From Engraulis encrasicolus (lineage: Eukaryota > Chordata > Actinopteri > Clupeiformes > Engraulidae): a stretch of 64,000 nt of DNA. The notes under the pieces are model-generated. The model was given only the letters and a program-made list of their open reading frames with translations, ran no database searches and was not told where the DNA came from. Below are positions 10,373-20,173 of this stretch, piece by piece. The position numbers and the translations under genes are program-made. The number at the start of each line of letters is the position of its first letter. The stretch's first letter is position 1. The DNA is taken from contig NC_085872.1 in assembly GCF_034702125.1 (NCBI RefSeq), positions 32,431,876-32,495,875 of the forward strand. Direction: 5' to 3'.

Positions 10373-12597
10373 GTATACAAGTATTGCACTTGCTGTATTT
10401 TTTCACCAGGACCACACTTAAAGCATTTTTATTTCATTACGATCTTGTGTAGTCAAGTCAAGTCGTTTTTTTTGTCAATTTCTTTACATACCCTGGTCAT
10501 ACAAAGAATTGAAATTACGTTTCTTACTTTCCCATGCAGACAGACATAGACTCTACTCTAGGTGTGGACCAGGCACGTGCACTCCAATACGGCAGGGGAG
10601 GCACTGCCTCATCAGCCCCAGATGAGAATGATGATATGCAGTAAATGTGAATAATTGTAACAATAACAGCTATTGTTTGAGCATCTGCACCATAACTACC
10701 ATTTGAGCAGTATTTAAACAGTTTCACTCATTTTCAATCATTTTTGTGGCCAAAATCGTAATATTTGCCCATTTCATGTCAAATTGCTCCGAATAGGCTG
10801 AATTTGGGGCAACTCTGAACTTGCCTCACCCCGGATTGCGCAATCCCTCGTTAGCAAGCTTGAGCGCATGCGCCATTTTGCTCGTTCTGTGAATGCAACC
10901 TGGTAATATTGTATTAAACGTTTTTATACCCTTAATAGAAGTATGTATGGTGTGCCCTCATTTCCTGATATTTTTTAAATATTTTCTACGTGTGATTATC
11001 ATTTCTTTACTCTGAACGCTTTGGCATAACGCCCACTGAAAGATACAGTGCTGAGGCGAGCAGTAGCCTGGCCGCAGACTCCTTCTGGCGTTGAGAGTCT
11101 TGCTGGACAGTTACGTCATAGCGAATCTGAAGTTCACAATACAGTCAGTCGGTGTTGTTGGCTAGCTTGTTCACTTTGACTGCTACAAGTGGATTTCATA
11201 ACGAAACTAAGAGCATTCTCAAAGTTGGATTTCCAAGGGGAAAATATGTGATAAAGAATGGAGGACCGACAGAGCTGAAGGGTTTGCTACTGCAGGTGAC
11301 CGGTCAGAAGATTATAACCAAAGAGGCTTGAGACAAGAGGGCTTACCCACGTCATAACAGCGTAGTACGAAATGATGGCGAGGGGAGTACGGAAATGTTA
11401 TTCACTGTGGAACAGGTCATAGGACAGCGTGAATGTCTGTCAGCTGTCCTTAATTACCCCCAGCAATTACTGCTGACCAACAGCTGCCATTACTTGGCCA
11501 CAAATTATCCATCATGGTGTCGCCCCCACTGACCATGTGCAAGGGAGTACGAAAATGGTATCCATCGCACCCACTGACCAATGACCATGCGCAAGGGAGT
11601 TAATTTTCCATCCACTCGTGTCCTCAGGCAACACCCCCGTACTACACCGTGGCCAATGCATTCCCCGCCAAGAGATTGTTCTTTCTCTTGAGTTTCTTTG
11701 ATTATAACTACCCGATCATTTCAAAGTGAGTGGTACAACAGAAAATATTTTTTGTTTCCCCTTTGTCTTGTTTTCAACCGGCGAGAATGTGTGGAAGACC
11801 ATTCGCATGGGATTTTACGACTTAACAATTTACTAAGGACTAAGCAGCCTCACGAAACACAAATCCTTGCGGCTACTCATATTCAATGCCAAATTGCTTT
11901 GGACGTTTGGGGCGTCTCGAATAGATGTGGCTTTGGATGAACAGCACCGGCTAAAGTAACTTTAGCATGCACAACGCCAAAGTGAAGGAAAAGAGCGGCG
12001 CATGGACCTGATGTACGAGTTCAGGTAAGACCAGTTTCCTATGTGTGTGAAGCCTGTGTTTGTGGGACCCGTGGGGAGAGAGAGAATCCGCCGTGATTCT
12101 GTCTGGTGTGGTAGCGTTTGTGATATGCACCGGATTCTCATGTGCCCAGTAACTGTTTGTAAAGTTGAGTACAGGGTACCGTTGAGGTAAATCAAATATA
12201 CCCGTGTAACTACAAGACTCTGATCTAATTCCAAAGTGTAGGCATAACATAAATGACAGTCCCAAAATATTTGGTGACCATATCGAAGCTTGTGTAGTAA
12301 TCTCTGTTTAAATGTTGACATTCGCTTCCTGTCACACCTTTGTCCCACATCGTTTACCGTAGCCTCGTACAAGTAGATGTAGGCCTACATTTGCACGAGA
12401 ATCCGGTGCTTATCACAAAAGCTATCACACCGGTTTGTTCGCCGTGGTGCTCAGCTCAGCGGTCTATATGACACAATGTTTTGAATCCTGTGTGTGTGTG
12501 TGTCTTTCATTGAGCATCCGCCGTGATGTGGTTTATGTGAGACCACTGTTTGAATCCTGTGTGTGTGAGAGCAGTGGGCTGTGAAGGAGCTTACACT

Positions 12598-12866
12598 CTC
12601 CACTACTCTCCTCTACTCTCCTCTACTCTACTCTACTCTACTCTACTCTCCTCTCCTCTACTCTACTCTACTCTACTCTACTCTCCTCTCTTTCCCCATC
12701 TCCTCTCCTCTCCTCTTCTCTCTTCTCCTCTCCTCCTCTCTCCTCTCCTCACTTCTCTTCTCCTCTCCTCCTCTCCTCTCCTCTCCTCTTCTCTCCTCCT
12801 CTCCTCTCCCCTCCCCTCCTCTCCTCTCCTCTTCTCTCCTCTCCACTACTCTCCTCTCCTCTGCTC
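12598..12866. repeat. CTCTC/CTACT low-complexity tract
   Basis: About 270 bp of variants of CTCTCCTCTACT and CTCCTCTC on the + strand, interrupted by a few A and G bases. It is strand-asymmetric polypyrimidine DNA. Translations through it are artefacts. Confidence 0.9.
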
Positions 12867-12952
12867 TGCTCTGCTCTCCTGCTCTCTCTGCCGTGATGCT
12901 TCTGTTTGTCCACATTGCTGCTGTGTGGTTTATGTGAGACCACTGTTTGAAT

Positions 12953-12954
<2 letters not shown>

Positions 12955-13028
<74 letters not shown>
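12955..13028. repeat. (TG)n microsatellite
   Basis: An uninterrupted TG run of about 37 repeats, grading into GTGAG variants. It lies within the hAT-like element. A related phrase (TGAATCCTGTGTGTGTG) occurs twice upstream near 12484 and 12552. Confidence 0.95.
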
Positions 13029-13030
<2 letters not shown>

Positions 13031-13555
13031 TGTGAGTGTGAGTGAGAGATCTAATAGTATTTTCTCTACGGAAATGCAGCATGTTTTATTTTGTAGGCCT
13101 ACCTTATGTTAAGAAAGCTATGACATATGAAACTTATCGGTAGGCCTATTTGGTAAATTTACTAAAATGTACTTATACTGTAGCTGTAGTATTATATATT
13201 TGAAAATCTGATATTGGAAAAGTCAGTGCCTCACCAGCCATAAAGTTGACCGCACGTCACTGGTGTGGACATAGACAATTAGACATAGACAGTAGACCTA
13301 GAGTATCTATACAATACCCATACAGACATAAAGTGCAAGACTGGGCAACAGCAGACATACATAGAACATATATTTTTTAAAAAAAGACCACATCTAAATG
13401 CACATTATTTCAACAATATCATTAGAGTTTTATTATATTAATGTTTGGAAAGAGGAGTAGGCGGAAGGAGTTAATAACTCGTTACAGTAAATATCCTAAC
13501 ATGTAACCAGTGATCGGTCATCTATATCACATATACCCTTGGGTTTGTGTTTCAG

Positions 13556-13755
13556 ACCCAGCAGAGACTGTTGCAGGAGAGGGCTAAAGAGCTTTCAGAG
13601 ATTAATGAGCTGGTGAACTACTACGTTGCCCGCCTGCAGAGCGCTGAAGAAAAGTTGGTTCTCGCTGACAAAAAATTGGTAGCTGCTCTAAGCAAGGCTG
13701 AGGCCCTAGAGAAGGAACTCAGAGAGACTCTAAATGAAACAAGCCAAAAGCGGAG
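13556..13755 (+). pseudogene. Coiled-coil gene, block 3
   Basis: The acceptor is GTGTTTCAG and the donor is CGGAG|GTAAGT. The 200-nt block reads TQQRLLQERAKELSEINEL onward and ends in a Glu/Lys/Leu-rich heptad stretch. It is entered in phase 0 and left in phase 2. The reading frame is clean throughout, so the mismatch with the next block arises at this junction. Confidence 0.65.
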
Positions 13756-13917
13756 GTAAGTGAGACTGTAAGACTTAGTTGAAATGTTGAAATCTGTGAA
13801 AATCATCATCATAATTGAACAAATACAATGACATTCAGACAGACACGTACATACATGTAGTAACTAAGCACCTAGATTGAAGGTGAGCCTAATGACGGAA
13901 TTCTCCCATGCGTTTAG

Positions 13918-14016
13918 CTGACAGAGACGACAAAGATGATGGATAAGGTCAACACTGAGCTGCTGAGGGAGAAACGCCAGTTCTACCGTGATCTGAATGG
14001 CGATTTCTTAGTTTGA
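13918..14016 (+). pseudogene. Coiled-coil gene, last block
   Basis: After the acceptor CGTTTAG the phase-0 frame gives LTETTKMMDKVNTELLREK and ends DLNGDFLV before TGA. The preceding donor is phase 2, and in that phase the block opens with TGA. Alternatively an acceptor a few bases further in gives a short tail ending DDKDDG. AATAAA follows 40 bp after the stop. Confidence 0.5.
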
Positions 14017-14055
14017 GAAACCAAAGTAACCAAAAAGAAGCCAAAACATATTTTC

Positions 14056-14061
14056 AATAAA
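14056..14061 (+). terminator. Poly(A) signal of coiled-coil gene
   Basis: AATAAA, 40 bp downstream of the last stop codon, supports the end of the coiled-coil transcript here. Confidence 0.6.
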
Positions 14062-14194
14062 GCATTACTTTCAGTCAGGTGAATCTTTTGTCTACATAAA
14101 CAAGGAGCCAACACTATGTAGCCTACCCAGATGGTTTATAAATCCTAAACTGATATGGTCTTTGTAAAAACAACAAGATCATCACAATGAGAGA

Positions 14195-14570
14195 ATGTAG
14201 TTAGCAACCAGGTGATTCTGAAACCTTAGCCCATGCTGATAACTTCTGCCAGAATTCCATGAATATACAGTTCCCAACAAAGACTAGCAAGAAAATACCC
14301 TGTTTTTGACCTTTTGGCCTTCAAATTTGACCCTAAAGGTCAAGTTCAGTGTTGGCAACAAGTTGATTCTGAACCCTTAGTCCATGCCGATGGCTTCTGG
14401 CATGGTTGCCCACTTTTAACAACTTTGTGACCATTTTTAACTAAATAACACTGTTATTTGTGTTTGACCTTCAGATTTGACCTTAAAGGTCAAGTTCCAT
14501 GTTGGCAACCAGGTGATTCTGAAACCTTAGTCCGTGCTGATAACTTCTGCTGTGGTTGCCAACTTTTAAC
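14195..14570. repeat. Three diverged ~155-bp tandem repeats
   Basis: The phrase GCAACCAGGTGATTCTGAAA (or a close variant) followed by CTTAGTCC-TGCTGATAACTTCTG occurs at about 14204, 14353 and 14506. Spacing is about 150-155 bp. No coding content. Confidence 0.65.
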
Positions 14571-15125
14571 AAAAAATGCCATCAAAAGTTTATTAGTCAG
14601 CCAGCCACCAGCAGCTAAGGTGCTTAAATAAAGGCAATCACTCGAAACAATCAAGATATGCGATAGATCTTCTCTGAACACACACAGCACGTCTAACCTT
14701 GAGGCGGATGGGCTACAGCAGCAGAAGACCACAGTCGGTGCCACTTCTGTCAGCTAAGAACAGGAAACTGAGGCTACAATGCACAGCCTCACCAAAATTG
14801 GACAATAGAATTTGGATAGATATTGCCAGGTCTGATGAGTCTTTATTGCTGCTAAAACACTGGGATGGTAGGGTCAGTATTTGCTGTCAACAGCATGAAA
14901 ACAATGGTGCATCATGCCTTGCATCAAAGATTTAGGCTGGTTGTGTAATGGTGTGGGGATATTTTCTTGGCTCTCTTTAGGCCCCTTTGTATCAATGGAG
15001 CATAGTTACATCACCACAGCCTCCCTGAGTATTCTTGTTGGCCATTAAGGCACTTCTGAATGCAAAAGGGAACGCACCCCTCTTCCAGGAAGGTGCACCT
15101 AATAAAGTTGAACCAGCTACACAGC
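14571..15125 (+). mobile_element. Tc1/mariner transposase remnant
   Basis: The translation near 14708 reads YSSRRPQSVPLLSAKNRKLR and continues to an IDIARSDESLLL stretch that matches the conserved DES/W-SDES region of fish Tc1 transposases. A frameshift follows, after which VMVWGYFSWLSLGPF is readable near 14946. The 3' phrase CACCTAATAAAG near 15095 is typical of this element's end. Shifts and missing parts make it inactive. Confidence 0.75.
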
Positions 15126-16147
15126 CCCCTCTAGTGTTCACCAGTGGCATAGAATAGCACTGGTTGAGCAGAGCTGCTTGGTTACTTATCAATTATTGCA
15201 TTTCAGTACACTTACCTGACAGTTTTGTCCATTTTACACTGATATTTGGTTCTGTCTTAGGGGATCATTATTACAACAACTCAAACGTATTTCATAACCA
15301 ATGCATACAAAATTGTGCCATTATTAAAAGTATAAAATATCAGAGCAGTGTTAATAATAGAATCTAGAATCTGTTTTAATGGTTATGTTATCACATCATA
15401 GAGTGGTCTCTTTGTGAGTATAGGCAAACTGCTATAGTGAAAGTTGTAAGGGCAACAGCGATTGGTTGGCATTTTTTTTTTTACTTCTGACTTCTGACAG
15501 TCTTAACATGCATGTGACAAACAGATAAGTTGCAGACAGGCTGGGTTTGTTAAGTAACAATCTGACCTTTACGTTTGTGTTGCACCAGAAATAGTCAACT
15601 AAATTTAGTAACAGTGTTATGTCCAGCTGATGGGTACATTTCACTTGACATTTATTATCTTTTTCGAAAGGTATGAAACATTTGCTGAAAGCTTCTTGAT
15701 TGCTAACTTGTCTTAATACTTCATACAGGGTACCTCATTTCAGCACTTTTTCTAGTAACTATTACTAGTTACACAATATTCTATATTACGTCTAAATCTT
15801 TATGTCTGTATTTCTTAAGTAGATAACCCAAAATAGATGTTGTATGTACAATGAGCAAGGCAATACTGATTCTACTACAACTGACCAGCTGAGACAAACA
15901 CACTCCAACACATGACTGCAGTGCAAAGGACTGTTGCAAACTGCCTTGAGTTTCCCACACAGTTACACTCACCCCAGACTCAACACATTGACTGCAGTAC
16001 ATTCATTGGACAAAAGGGATTGGTAATAGCTGTAACATAAATATGGCTGGGATACAATTGGTTGTATTTATTGTTGTACAAACACTGCTACTGATAAACT
16101 ATTTATTAAGCCATACATGCTGGATGCTGTGTATTCACTGCATTAAC
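15126..16147. other. Intergenic, no gene seen
   Basis: AT-rich DNA between the coiled-coil gene and serping1. Short frames in both strands lack any recognisable domain, and no repeat boundary is clear. Confidence 0.4.
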
Positions 16148-16432
16148 CTAGGTGATTCTCAAAGTGTGGTCCGGGGACCACTGGTGGTCAGACAAGTTAG
16201 AAGAAGGTTACATTTGTCACATTTTTTACAAAGCTAAACATAGCTGAAGTCATTTTTTCATTACAATAAGACAGTCTTGTAATCTGTGAATAAAAAAGTT
16301 AGTGATCTGCATCGAAGTTAGTGTCAAATTAACGCCTGTCAACTGTCAATTCAACCAAGAGGTGGTCCCTGAACATTTTTGGGGAGACAAAGTGGTCCTC
16401 GGTCTGAAAAAGTTTAAGAAACACTGGCCTAG
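16148..16432. mobile_element. Short MITE
   Basis: TAGGTGATTCTCAAAGTGTGG at the left is roughly matched in reverse complement by AAAAGTTTAAGAAACACTGGCCTA at the right. It also contains the paired phrases GGTCCGGGGACCACT and GTGGTCCCTGAAC. Noncoding. Confidence 0.5.
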
Positions 16433-17810
16433 AGTGACATGGACACAGCATTCAGGCTCATGAGATTATAGATTTTTAATTGAAAATTGTTAGAGCTGAA
16501 TGAACTCATTCAACTTATTTAATATTTTGTATGTACTTCTTTAGGTTTTTATAGGCTGAGGGCACCTTTGCCCAAAAAGGGCTTAGGCATTTAGCCGGCA
16601 GTTTTTGCAGGTGCTTTGGCTTAAACGGGTTAATCCAGTCTTTCTATGGAATCTGAACTGAAGTGTATATCATATTGATCCTATGACTTATCCTTTACTC
16701 ACAATATACTGTATCACCTTTGTTATGTATTCTAACCTTTTCCTTGCCTGTGTTGTTGGCATTTCCCCCATTCAGCAAACACCAAGCACTTTTTTTCAGG
16801 GCAGGTTTTGTTCCTGCTCAGTAAACTCATGATCAAATCTGTATGACTGTATGAGCTTGCAAGCAGCGGAGAACCCTTTAAAAAAAACTTGAAGGCACTG
16901 TATCAAGACGGCAAGTATGACTTGAGTTGTGACAGTTCTTCAACGGTTTTGATGTCAATGTGAATTCAGAAAGAGAAGCTGAATTATGTTATGCTTAAAA
17001 AACAGGATCTGACTGCAAGTCGGTCATGTTATTATCTGGTTACTCCTGTAACCTGAGTTCCTGTTCTTGATGTCCAGTGGGGTACGTGGGTGACAAAGAC
17101 GACAGGTTACAGTTGACAAATAAACTTCTTTTTATTAACCCAAACAGCAAGGCAACTAACAGGCAACTCAGCGCGAGTCCCCAACTCAGGGTGTCCCCCA
17201 ATAATCAGTCCGGCGGGGGAACACATCACCAGGAACCAAAAATCATCCATAATAATTCACAATAAAATGATCAATAAGATAGTTTCACAAGCATAACACA
17301 TATTAAATAAAATACCCAATAATGGCCATAAGGCACAACAAAGAATTAATAGTTTACACTCCTATGATGTAGTCACAGTGTTGGACCCTACCAGAGACTG
17401 CAGTGTGCCATCATTATGTGGCAATAACTTGAGGTCCTCAAATATACTATAATGCCTTGCTTGGTGTGTGCTGTTCAAAACCTGTAAATAGCATTCAGCA
17501 ATCCATTTTTACATTACATTTCATTTGGCAGATGGCAGTGACTTACAATCGAGGACATAATCATAGCATACAACACCTGCGGATACAAAATGCACATTTG
17601 AGCTCTTCATTTGAGTAAGAGGGCCATGTCCAAGGTACCACTGCATCCATGCCATCACATATGCTGTCTTGCAAACTGACCACTAAATCAATTTGATTGA
17701 TTCATCTGTGTAGCCCAGAGGGTGCATGATTTATCAATGGTTCATTTTAAGATGCTCGTCTTTGTGTTAGTATTTTAGCATTATCCAACTATTACGTAAG
17801 GGTTAACGTT
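16433..17810. other. Intergenic, no gene seen
   Basis: A CTTCTTTTTATTAACCCAA tract and the CTCAGCGCGAGTCCCC stretch near 17080-17230 look like part of a dispersed element, but I could not find its ends. A fragment beginning CATTACATTTCATTTGGC near 17512 resembles the tail of the SINE at 45620-45862. No exon is supported. Confidence 0.35.
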
Positions 17811-17933
17811 CGGCGAGAAGGTCGCTACCGTGGAATAACAGCACGACAGAGAGAATCTTTAGACCCCGACGCGGAGCGGAGGGGTCTTGTTCTCTCTGAA
17901 GTGCTGCTATTCCACAAAGCGACCGACTCGCCG
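17811..17933. mobile_element. Palindromic MITE (hairpin)
   Basis: The left arm, from CGGCGAG through GGAATAACAGCAC and AGAGAGAA to GACCCC, is matched by the right arm from GGGGTC through TTCTCTCT and GTGCTGCTATTCC to CTCGCCG. Arms are about 55 bp and would fold into a strong hairpin. The CpG-rich flank up to about 18290 (ending CGATGACGTCACACCATATAA) may belong to the same element. Confidence 0.7.
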
Positions 17934-18975
17934 AAAGTGAACCCGCTTATTATATGGATATACTTAAATGATTCACACATGGCGGGGACATTTCTTTAGA
18001 CCTATTTAATGTTAAGATTGTTGCTGCGCAAAACAAAACAGTGCCGTTGTGGAACACCGCTAGGCAACAGCTAGGTAGCCAGGACAACAGGTGTAGTCTA
18101 TCACAGCAGCTGATTAGAGTCTTGTTGAAAAGTCGCTTTAGCAGTGAAAAGTCTTGTTGCCATTGACAGCGGTCTGTTATAGACCAACCCGTCCGTTATC
18201 GAAAAATAACAGACGTGCAAACGTTGGGGAGCCCCGTTGAAATGAATGGAGCATTCGACCGATGACGTCACACCATATAATAAAGCATGTTAGTTCCCTG
18301 TCACAACTTTTTTGAGATTTGTTGCATGGGTCAAATTTTGAATGTGTACACATTTCCTTCAAAACGTTAATTTTGCTTTATTCTCATTCACAAAATAGCA
18401 AGTGTCCCAACTTTTTGGAATCCAGTTTTACTTGTAAACAGGCCTAAATTCTGGTCTCTGAACCTTAAGTCTTGTTTACATAATATGCACACTGGTGATT
18501 CGGAAATGGTTGGCAGTGCCCCAAATAGGCTAGCAGGGTCTTGCAAAATCCATGATTAGCTCATTTTATGTTCATTGTTTTCTGACTAACTTGAATGATA
18601 TTCGCCAAAAAGGATAAGTTGACTTAACAACACATCACCTTTTGATTAAAGCATGAGTAGCCTAATGGAGGAAAGCACACGGGTAAACATTTTGAGGGTA
18701 ATCTAGTCTAACATGCAGTTGTGTTGGTACTCGTTTGGAAGTCACCAACCCTCTCTAACAGTCTCTCTTTTGCCAAATTCTCTCCCATGTGATTTTCTGT
18801 AAATCAGCAGGGCATCCTCCAATGTGCTCTGAGCAAACATGCACATTCCTCTAAACCAACAAACACAGTGATCACAGGTCCACACAGAGCGGTTAAGACT
18901 CAGGCAACACATACGGCATTAACCATTCAAGCCATAACCTATGGTTTTAAAAGCACATTAAATCACTGGTCAAAG

Positions 18976-19060
18976 ATGAAACTGGAGGAGAAAAGACGTG
19001 TGAGTATGATGATTTCTTTTTTAAGTGCAGTATTACTGTTTTATTCTGTTATTGTACAAT
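18976..19060 (+). other. Signal-peptide-like open frame, possible 5' exon
   Basis: ATG opens a short frame MKLEEKRRVSMMISFLSAVL with a hydrophobic core, ending at a plausible donor (CAAT|GTAAGA). It would join the next serping1 exon in a frame that stops soon after entering the Ig exon, unless a weaker internal acceptor (CCTGAAG|GATGTGG, about 22105) is used. It could be a noncoding leader exon, an alternative first exon, or chance. Confidence 0.3.
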
Positions 19061-19207
19061 GTAAGAGCTGAGCATGGGGACTTCTTATATCCTATTTGAA
19101 CCTGAAAGCATGCGATTAGGATTTAATTTAGCCTACTGTTTAGTCTGCCATCTCTTAGATTAGGTCTAATGCCTCTTTTATCAAGAAGAAAGTCACTCTC
19201 AATGTCT

Positions 19208-20034
19208 TAAGCCGGGCATACACTGCAATATTTTCACTCGTGGGTATTAAGCTCCTGCTCACACTGCACGATGATGGAATGTCACTAACTAAGTAAGTTC
19301 ACATCTCACGACTCACGTCCTCACACTATACGAGCCGACAGTCGGATGCGAGCCAAATGCTTCCACTTTGCGACGCGACAGGCATGTTTTCCTGGGGTGC
19401 ATTCCAATATGTTACCTTGTGTCCTCCACTTGTGCTTGTGGCCTCGCCCTGCCTTCTGGCCCCTCCTCCATGGAGAAAACAATTAAGTTTCCCCGCTGTC
19501 AGCCTAGCCAAAACAATTTTTGGGGGACAATTCTTCATTCACCATCCAGTTTACAAATGAGAAAATGACTTTACAAATGAGCTTTTGCGAGATATTGAAA
19601 TATAATGCTGTTGTCAGTGATGTCATCATGACATATTCCTGGTACAAGGTCACAAGCACAAGTGGAGGACGCAAGGTTGCATATTGGAACGCACCCCCGG
19701 TCTGCAGAGGAGGGAACATACGCACCTGAGGTGGAGATGAGGTCGCGCTCAACAGCTAATCGCACGGCCCTATTAATTTGTGCATGTGAAGTGTCAAATC
19801 GGGTCGTAGCACTGCTTTAACTGTGCGAGCCATGACCAGGATTTCAAACTGTTTTCGTTTTCTTGCGACCCTGCGATTGCACGATCTTGAGGCGAAATCG
19901 CTTGTACCCCATGTACACTGCACGATGCGAGACTCACGATTGACCTGCGATTGAGCAAGAAATCGGCCCGACTCCCAAAAAGTCGTGCGAGTGCCAAATC
20001 GGGGCAAAAGTCGCACAGTGTAAGCCCAGCTTTA
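19208..20034. mobile_element. Outer MITE of a nested pair
   Basis: TAAGCCGGGCATACACTGC at the left corresponds to the reverse complement of GCACAGTGTAAGCCCAGCTTTA at the right. The interior has several TGCACGATG-like phrases and no protein. It is interrupted by another inverted-repeat element at 19393-19698. Confidence 0.7.
19393..19698. mobile_element. MITE nested inside 19208-20034
   Basis: GGGGTGCATTCCAATATG and the following CCTCCACTTGTGCTTGTG are matched in reverse complement by CACAAGCACAAGTGGAGG ... ATTGGAACGCACCCCC. The arms are about 55-60 bp. Noncoding. Confidence 0.7.
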
Positions 20035-20122
20035 GAGTCATGAATTTGCCTGATGTATTGTCAGTGAGTATGCAGTTGTCCTATTGATTTTCTCCCTTCG
20101 TGCTCTGCAATCATGTCTACAG

Positions 20123-20173
20123 ATGAGTCACTCGGGGATGCTGGCCCACATCTCTCTCCTGTTCCTGATGAAG
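20123..20173 (+). CDS. serping1: serping1 coding exon 1 (signal peptide)
   Basis: After an acceptor ending TCTACAG the exon opens directly with ATG and reads MSHSGMLAHISLLFLMK, in phase 0 with the next exon's FAFALSTDV. Together they make a convincing signal peptide. The donor is AAG|GTAAAA. A leader exon must precede it. An alternative frame through this exon (YESLGDAGPHLSPVPDE) would need the weaker acceptor inside the next exon. Confidence 0.55.

Larger units (their letters stand above)
10570..13262. mobile_element. 2.7-kb non-autonomous hAT-like element
   Basis: The element is flanked by a perfect 8-bp direct repeat GTGTGGAC (10562-10569 and 13263-13270). The termini CAGGCACGTGC and, in reverse complement, CAGTGACGTGC begin an imperfect ~40-bp inverted repeat that continues through GAGGCACTG. 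An 8-bp duplication with CA(G)-type ends is typical of hAT elements. No transposase frame is present. The 3' half contains a long CT-rich tract and a TG microsatellite. It fills most of the intron between the second and third coiled-coil blocks. Confidence 0.8.
5586..14016 (+). pseudogene. Coiled-coil protein gene, 3' part, with two frame breaks
   Basis: Four exon-like blocks with good splice sites and heptad-rich, Glu/Lys/Gln/Leu-rich translations follow one another: 5586-5736, 10239-10372, 13556-13755 and 13918-14016, then AATAAA at 14056. I do not recognise the protein. A faint resemblance to the meiotic coiled-coil protein SIX6OS1/C14orf39 (a D-Y ... K-Y-S spacing in the second block) is too weak to name it. 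Block 2 changes frame near 10342: the frame used to that point runs past the splice site to a stop, while the +1 frame gives YSEKYSQ and a phase-0 donor that fits block 3. Block 3 ends in phase 2, but block 4 reads well only in phase 0; in phase 2 it stops at once. Two independent lesions suggest a decaying gene, though assembly error or unseen splicing could explain either one. Upstream exons were not found. Confidence 0.55.

Noticed and set aside
12550..13029. Long open frame of Ser/Leu/Pro then Cys/Val repeats
   Set aside because: It is a translation of CT-rich and TG microsatellite DNA, with an equally open frame on the other strand and no start context or domain.
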